Shown here piece after piece: positions 59,952-64,000 of a DNA stretch of 64,000 nucleotides. Source of the DNA: JBBPZA01 sp038199375. GTDB taxonomy: Bacteria; Actinomycetota; Thermoleophilia; Solirubrobacterales; Solirubrobacteraceae. Positions within the stretch are counted from its first letter, which is position 1, and the number at the start of each line of letters is the position of its first letter. The notes under the pieces were generated by a model. The model worked only from the letters and a program-made list of their open reading frames with translations, had not been told where the DNA came from and did no database searches. The position numbers were made by a program, and so were the translations under genes. The stretch is from assembly GCA_038199375.1 (NCBI GenBank), contig JBBPZA010000059.1, positions 1 to 64,000 on the forward strand, written 5' to 3'.

Positions 59952-61547
59952 GTGGCGCCGACGTCCACCATCGCGCAGGGCCTCGAGTCCCGCAGCCCGA
60001 CCACCGGCGAGCTCGTCGGCGCGGTCCGGACGACGCCGGCCGACGGGGTAGCGGCCGTCGTCGACGAGGTTGTCCACGTCCAGGCCGTGTGGGCGCAGCT
60101 CGGGCTCGGCGACCGTGGCAAGTACCTGCGCAGGGCGGCCCAGGCGATCATCGACCTCACCGAGGAGATCGTCACGCTGATCTCCTCAGAGCAGGGCAAG
60201 CCTCGCACCGAGGCCTACCTGATGGAGGTCCTGCCCACCATCGACGCGCTGCACTGGATGGCCGACCAGGGGCCGCGCATCCTCGCCGACGAGCGGATCC
60301 CAACCCCTCAGCCTCTGTTCAAGACCAAGCGCTCGGCGTTCACCTACGAGCCGCTCGGCGTCGTCGCCGTCATCGCGCCGTGGAACTACCCGTGGACCAT
60401 CCCGCTCCAGGAGGTCGCCATGGCGCTGATGGCGGGCAACGGGGTCGTGCTCAAGCCGGCCTCGCTCACGCCGTTGACGGGCGAGCGGATCGCCGAGGTC
60501 TTCGCGCGAGCCGGGGTGCCCGAGGGGATCGTGCGGGTGGTGCACGGTCCGGGGACGGGCGACGCGCTGGTGCGCTCGAAGGGCATCGCGAAGGTCTTCT
60601 TCACGGGTTCGGTGGAGACGGGCCGCAGCGTCGGGGAGGCGTGCGCACAGGCGATGAAGGGCTCTGTGCTCGAGCTGGGCGGCAAGGACCCGATGATCGT
60701 CCTCGCCGACGCCGACCTCCCGCATGCGATCGACGGAGCGCTCTGGGCGGGCTTTGCCAACGCGGGTCAGAGCTGCTCGGGAATCGAGCGCGTCTACGTG
60801 ATGCGCGAGGTCGCCGACCGCTTCGTCGCCGGCGTGGTGGAGGGGGCGCGCCGGCTGAAGCTGGGCGACCCCCTCGACCCCGGCGTCGAGGTGGGTCCGA
60901 TGACCTCCCGCGAGCAGTTCGACAAGGTCCGGGAGCTCGTCGACGACGCCGTGGCGGCGGGCGCGTCGCTGGAATGCGGCGGGCCGGTCGACGTGCCCGG
61001 ACTGCCGGAGGCGGCCTTCTACTCCCCCGCCGTGCTCACCGGCGTCACCCACGAGATGCGGATCATGCGCGAGGAGATCTTCGGTCCGGTCCTCCCGGTG
61101 ATGGTGGTTGCCGACGACCACGAGGCCGTCCGCCTGGCCAACGACTCGAACTTCGGCCTGGGCGCGTCGATCTGGACCCAGGACCGGCCGAAAGCCGAGC
61201 GGATGGCGCGCGAGGTGCAGGCGGGCATGGTGTGGATCAACGACCACATGTACTCCCACGGCGCGTGTCAGTGCTCGTGGGGTGGGATCAAGGACTCGGG
61301 GCTCGGGCGCAGCCACTCGAAGTTCGGCTTCTATGAGTGCGTGAACGTCAAGCTGCGGGTGTGGGAGCCGTCGTGGACGCGCGACCTCTGGTGGCAGCCC
61401 TACGACGCAAAGCTCGATCGCGCCGCTCGCGCCGTCGGCGAGTACCTCTACGGCCGCGAGGCCGACCGCCCGCGCGCGCTGCGCCAGGGCGCCCTTCCCC
61501 TTCTGACCGTCGCCCGGCGCATGGCCCGCGACGCACTGCGGCGATGA
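59952..61547 (+). CDS. Aldehyde dehydrogenase family protein
   Basis: 531 residues. Motifs: APWNYPWTIPLQE, FTGSVETGRSVG, LELGGKDPMIV, catalytic Cys275 in NAGQSCSGIERV, and EEIFGPVLPV. Compared with standard enzymes it has a C-terminal extension of about 70 residues (VWEPSWTRDLWWQPYDAKLD onward) that may contact a membrane or partner. GTG 59952 is chosen: GATACT lies 8 nt upstream, and TTG 59886 would overlap vapC. Substrate unknown; it belongs to the branch with SCSGIER instead of ACTA/GQRC. Confidence 0.9.
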   Translation: MAPTSTIAQGLESRSPTTGELVGAVRTTPADGVAAVVDEVVHVQAVWAQLGLGDRGKYLRRAAQAIIDLTEEIVTLISSEQGKPRTEAYLMEVLPTIDALHWMADQGPRILADERIPTPQPLFKTKRSAFTYEPLGVVAVIAPWNYPWTIPLQEVAMALMAGNGVVLKPASLTPLTGERIAEVFARAGVPEGIVRVVHGPGTGDALVRSKGIAKVFFTGSVETGRSVGEACAQAMKGSVLELGGKDPMIVLADADLPHAIDGALWAGFANAGQSCSGIERVYVMREVADRFVAGVVEGARRLKLGDPLDPGVEVGPMTSREQFDKVRELVDDAVAAGASLECGGPVDVPGLPEAAFYSPAVLTGVTHEMRIMREEIFGPVLPVMVVADDHEAVRLANDSNFGLGASIWTQDRPKAERMAREVQAGMVWINDHMYSHGACQCSWGGIKDSGLGRSHSKFGFYECVNVKLRVWEPSWTRDLWWQPYDAKLDRAARAVGEYLYGREADRPRALRQGALPLLTVARRMARDALRR

Positions 61548-62381
61548 ACCTCCTGGTCGGCGCGGAGCTCGCCGGTCACCGCACCTCCGAGCTCTCCGAC
61601 GACCAGGAGTTCCGGCCAGAGGGAATGGTGATCGGGACGATGGACTACATCGCCCCCGAGCAGCTGCAGGGCACCCAGGTGGACGGCCGCGCCGACGTCT
61701 ACGCGCTGGGCTGCGTGCTCTACGAGATCCTCGCCGGCCAGGTCCCGTTCCCGCGCGACTCCCGCGCGGATCGACCCCGACACCGACGTGGAGGACGACT
61801 ACGTGCAAACCGGCGCGGACATCGGCGCGTTCGCCGTGGGCGAAGGGGGCGTATGGGTGATCCAGCCCAAGCAGGGGACGGTCACCTTCGTGGATGCCAA
61901 GACGGACAAGGCGGGCTCCCCCATCCGCGTTCCCGGTGACCTGGACCAGATCGCGGCCGGCGGCGGCGCCGTATGGGTGAGCAGGACCGACAGCACCACG
62001 ATCGCGGTCATCGACCCCGCCTCCAAGAAGGTCGACGCCAGCGCGGTGAGGCTCGGCAAGAAGGCCGGGGGCTTGACGGTGCGCGACCAGGTGCTCTACG
62101 TCGGAACCCGCAACGACATATCGCGAGTCGACACCGTCTCAGGCGTCGTGGGCAAGGCGTTTCCCGACCCTCCGGGTGCGTCGGGCGCCGCCGTGGGCGC
62201 CGGCTCCCTCTGGCGCTCGTTCCCGATCGAGCGCACGGTAGACCGGACCGACCTGAAGTCCGGCAAGCGCATCGGCGAGCCGATCAAGGTTCCCCTCCGC
62301 CCGGACAGCGTCGCCTTCGGCCTGGGCAAGCTCTGGGCAGTCGACTCGAAGGCGGGAAGGATGGTCGCGATCGAGCCGTAG
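61544..62381 (+). pseudogene. Decayed Ser/Thr protein kinase with beta-propeller sensor
   Basis: First piece (61544-61760): kinase activation loop and subdomains VIII-IX only (GMVIGTMDYIAPEQLQG, RADVYALGCVLYEILAGQVP). The glycine loop, VAIK, HRD and DFG motifs are absent. Second piece (about 61763-62381), in another frame: a beta-propeller of repeated GGVWV/GAVWVS blades (AFAVGEGGVWVIQPKQGTVT, IAAGGGAVWVSRTDSTTIAV), the usual extracellular sensor of actinobacterial kinases. Two deletions, one removing the kinase N-lobe and one joining subdomain IX to the propeller, plus a frame change, explain the remains. The ATG at 61544 overlaps the dehydrogenase stop by chance. The propeller alone could still be translated from GTG 61788. 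Confidence 0.8.
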
Positions 62382-62404
62382 CGCTGTTGCGCGCTGGGCG
62401 CTAC
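62378..62404. terminator. Bidirectional terminator hairpin
   Basis: GTAGCGC (62378-62384) and GCGCTAC (62398-62404), perfect 7-bp stem with 13-nt loop, spanning the stop codons of the convergent kinase remnant and MpaB-like gene. Confidence 0.5.
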
Positions 62405-63210
62405 GCCGCGGCTCGGGCGCTGGGGGCGTGCCGGAGCCGGCCGGGCAGGAGCGGGACCAGGACGCGTCGCGTGTACTCGGCGCCGCCCCGCAGGGCAAGG
62501 CCGCGCGCTGGGTCCCATCGGAAGCCGTACAGGCGCCGGATGCGGGATGGAAGCAGGCCGATGGTGACCTGGTTGACGGTCTCCAGCAGAGGTCGGGCCC
62601 AGAGGGAAACGGGCGGGTGCATGACGATGTCGATCGCGAGCCGGCGCGCCTCCTCTGAGACGTGGAGGTCGTCGCCTCCGATCATGGCTCCCATGTAGTC
62701 GTCGAAGTCCTCGATCGCTTCGGGCATCTCCTCGTCGCGCAGGGCGAACAGGCGGCCGATCTGCCGGTAGTCGCTCCAGTAGTCGCCGCGCTGTGCTGGG
62801 CTCAGGCTGCCCACGTAGCGCTGGTAGACGGTGAGGGCGGAGTCGGCGAGCGTCGCGAGAATCCACAGCAGCAGCTCCGGGTCGTCCGCCGCGTAGGGGG
62901 TTCCGGCCGGGAAGCGGCCCGCGGGCTCTGAGAGCTCGCCGCGAACGCGGCGGTGCATGGCGCGCACGCGACGGGTCAGGCGGTCGGCCTGCTCGCGAGG
63001 GCCCCAGGCGATCGCGTCCATGACCGCCGCGGTTCGGTTGAGGCGCTCGTAGGGCTCGTCGAGCGCGCCCGTATGGGCGAAGAACCCGGCGAAGGCCACG
63101 GGGTGGGTCGCCTGCATGAGCAGGGCCCGCGGCCCCGAGAGCGCGACCACGGACTCGCGATGCACGCGCCGCAGCATGGAGTCGTCGGTGAAGTAGGAGC
63201 GCTCGGTCAT
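62401..63210 (-). CDS. MpaB-like oxygenase (DUF2236)
   Basis: 269-residue helical protein of the MpaB/latex-clearing-protein superfamily, whose studied members are haem-dependent oxygenases or peptidases. Typical family features: RESVVALSGPRALLMQATHPVAFAGF near the N-terminus, YQRYVGSLSPAQRGDYWSDY and a C-terminal GFRWDP. Haem-ligand candidates are the His of ATHPVAF and that of VMHPPVS; which one binds cannot be told. No signal peptide. Start ATG 63210; divergent from the siroheme gene. Confidence 0.85.
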   Translation of the reverse strand: MTERSYFTDDSMLRRVHRESVVALSGPRALLMQATHPVAFAGFFAHTGALDEPYERLNRTAAVMDAIAWGPREQADRLTRRVRAMHRRVRGELSEPAGRFPAGTPYAADDPELLLWILATLADSALTVYQRYVGSLSPAQRGDYWSDYRQIGRLFALRDEEMPEAIEDFDDYMGAMIGGDDLHVSEEARRLAIDIVMHPPVSLWARPLLETVNQVTIGLLPSRIRRLYGFRWDPARGLALRGGAEYTRRVLVPLLPGRLRHAPSARAAA

Positions 63211-63248
63211 CCCTGTGGAGGTGTACGCGGACTACCCTTCTAGAGACC

Positions 63249-63986
63249 ATGCCCGCACAGGCCTACGCCGGAAAGGATTGCGTCTGCCAGCTGCGCAGGG
63301 GGATCTGCGACCAGTCCTGCGTGCAGGGGATGCTCGAGACGCCGTTCTACATCGCCTGCCTGCGGCTGACCGGCCGGCGCTGCGTGGTGGTCGGCGGGGG
63401 CGAGGTGGGCCTGGAGAAGGTCGAGGGCCTGCTGGCCTGCGACGGCGACGTGGTCCTGGTGGCGCCGGAGGCCGAGCCCGCGCTGGTCGAGCTCGCCGCC
63501 GAGGGGTCGATCCGCTGGGAGCGCCGCGCCTACGAGCCGGCCGACCTCAAGCGCACGTTCATCGCCATAGCGGCGACCAGCGACACCGACGTCAACATCC
63601 GCGTCTTCGACGACGCCGAGCGCCGGGCGATGCTCGTCAACGTGGTCGACGTGCCCCCGCTGTGCAACTTCATCCTGCCGGCCATCGTGCGGACGGGTCC
63701 ACTGGCCATCGCGATCTCCACAGCCGGCGCGTCGCCGGCGCTGGCCAAGCGGATGAAGCGCGAGGTCTCTGAGCTCTTCGGCGAGGAGTACGCGCGCCTC
63801 GCCGTCCTGCTCAACGAAGCGCGGGGGTGGGCGAAGGGCACCCTTCCCACCTATCAGGACCGCAAGGCGTTCTTCGAGGGGATCGTCAACGGCGATCCCG
63901 ATCCGATCGACCTCCTGCGCGCCGGCGACGAGCCCGCCGTCCGGGATCTCGTCGCCGCGGCGCAGAGGGTTCACGCGCCGGCGTGA
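63249..63986 (+). CDS. Precorrin-2 dehydrogenase / siroheme synthase N-terminal domain
   Basis: 245 residues, the Met8/CysG N-terminal type enzyme making sirohydrochlorin from precorrin-2 with NAD (and possibly inserting iron). Rossmann motif VVVGGGEVGLEKVEGLL, then ISTAGASPALAKRMKREV, the conserved active-site segment. Usual family proteins begin near ATG 63330 (LETPFYIACLRLTG). The upstream 27 codons have strong G/C third positions and encode four cysteines (C11, C13, C20, C24), so ATG 63249 may be genuine. The next gene starts within its stop (GTGA), as in siroheme operons. Confidence 0.88.
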   Translation: MPAQAYAGKDCVCQLRRGICDQSCVQGMLETPFYIACLRLTGRRCVVVGGGEVGLEKVEGLLACDGDVVLVAPEAEPALVELAAEGSIRWERRAYEPADLKRTFIAIAATSDTDVNIRVFDDAERRAMLVNVVDVPPLCNFILPAIVRTGPLAIAISTAGASPALAKRMKREVSELFGEEYARLAVLLNEARGWAKGTLPTYQDRKAFFEGIVNGDPDPIDLLRAGDEPAVRDLVAAAQRVHAPA

Positions 63987-64000
63987 GCAAGCCGCTCACC
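63983..64000 (+). CDS. Start of next siroheme-operon gene, cut by window end
   Basis: GTG 63983 overlaps the preceding TGA and opens a frame reading SKPLT to the window edge. Position suggests uroporphyrinogen-III methyltransferase (cobA/cysG), but six codons prove nothing. Confidence 0.35.

Noticed and set aside
61544..61547. ATGA overlap of the kinase remnant with the dehydrogenase stop, as a sign of a live coupled gene
   Set aside because: The frame lacks nearly all kinase motifs and runs into an Arg-rich out-of-frame tail; the overlap is coincidental.

Overview
High-GC (about 68-72% by eye) bacterial chromosome with strong G/C third-position bias. The gene content points to a deep-branching actinobacterium, most plausibly class Thermoleophilia (Solirubrobacterales type). 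Supporting evidence: a mycobacterial CitA-type citrate synthase, an F420-type luciferase-like oxidoreductase, a DUF2342 zincin, PAC2, BldC-type and PadR regulators, a type-2 IleRS, and apparent heavy use of leaderless transcripts. The taxonomic call is inference. No rRNA, prophage, CRISPR array or insertion sequence was seen; most of the window is core chromosome with a few accessory islets.

Layout. 1-11 kb: 3' end of groEL, a DUF559 protein, MFS transporter plus citA, amidase, NAD-binding protein, 7Fe ferredoxin, F420-family oxidoreductase, Mrp. 10.5-18.2 kb: histone-H1-like basic protein with a clear promoter and operator, DUF2342 metallopeptidase, IMPase, a large UvrD-type helicase-nuclease, PAC2 protein, HD protein. 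18.2 kb: tRNA-Sec (selC). 18.4-27 kb: membrane proteins, a split TauE pair divergent from otsB, small proteins, two glycosyltransferases, PolX, SpoIIM-like protein, thioredoxin. 27-34.6 kb: ileS cluster, MerR/CarH-like and BldC-like regulators, lipoprotein, fumC. 34.7-44 kb: Fic protein, TPP enzyme plus aldehyde dehydrogenase, vapBC fused to the 3' end of ftsH, flap-type exonuclease, an orphan membrane protein. 44-54 kb: ychF-PAP2-epimerase cluster, second FtsH, pncB-DUF1385-M20 operon, an FHA-PrsW fusion. 54-64 kb: PadR pair, a protein of tandem 33-residue TPR-like repeats, TauE, rarA, second vapBC, aldehyde dehydrogenase, a decayed Ser/Thr kinase, MpaB-like oxygenase, siroheme synthase N-terminal enzyme.

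Recurring themes. (1) About a dozen genes have a TANNNT-like -10 box ending 6-7 nt before the start codon and no Shine-Dalgarno, as expected for leaderless mRNAs; in two places divergent genes share such boxes in 17-35 bp. (2) Several reading frames have family-conserved N-termini that reach upstream only to a CTG codon; the clearest is vapC at 39568, with GAGGAGG in front. (3) Neighbouring genes very often overlap by 1-8 bp, implying translational coupling. (4) Short tandem duplications span the stop codons of two genes. Central carbon metabolism (citA, fumC, methylmalonyl-CoA epimerase), protein quality control (groEL, two FtsH, PrsW) and DNA repair (helicase-nuclease, PolX, RarA, flap-type exonuclease, alkyltransferase-like protein) are well represented.
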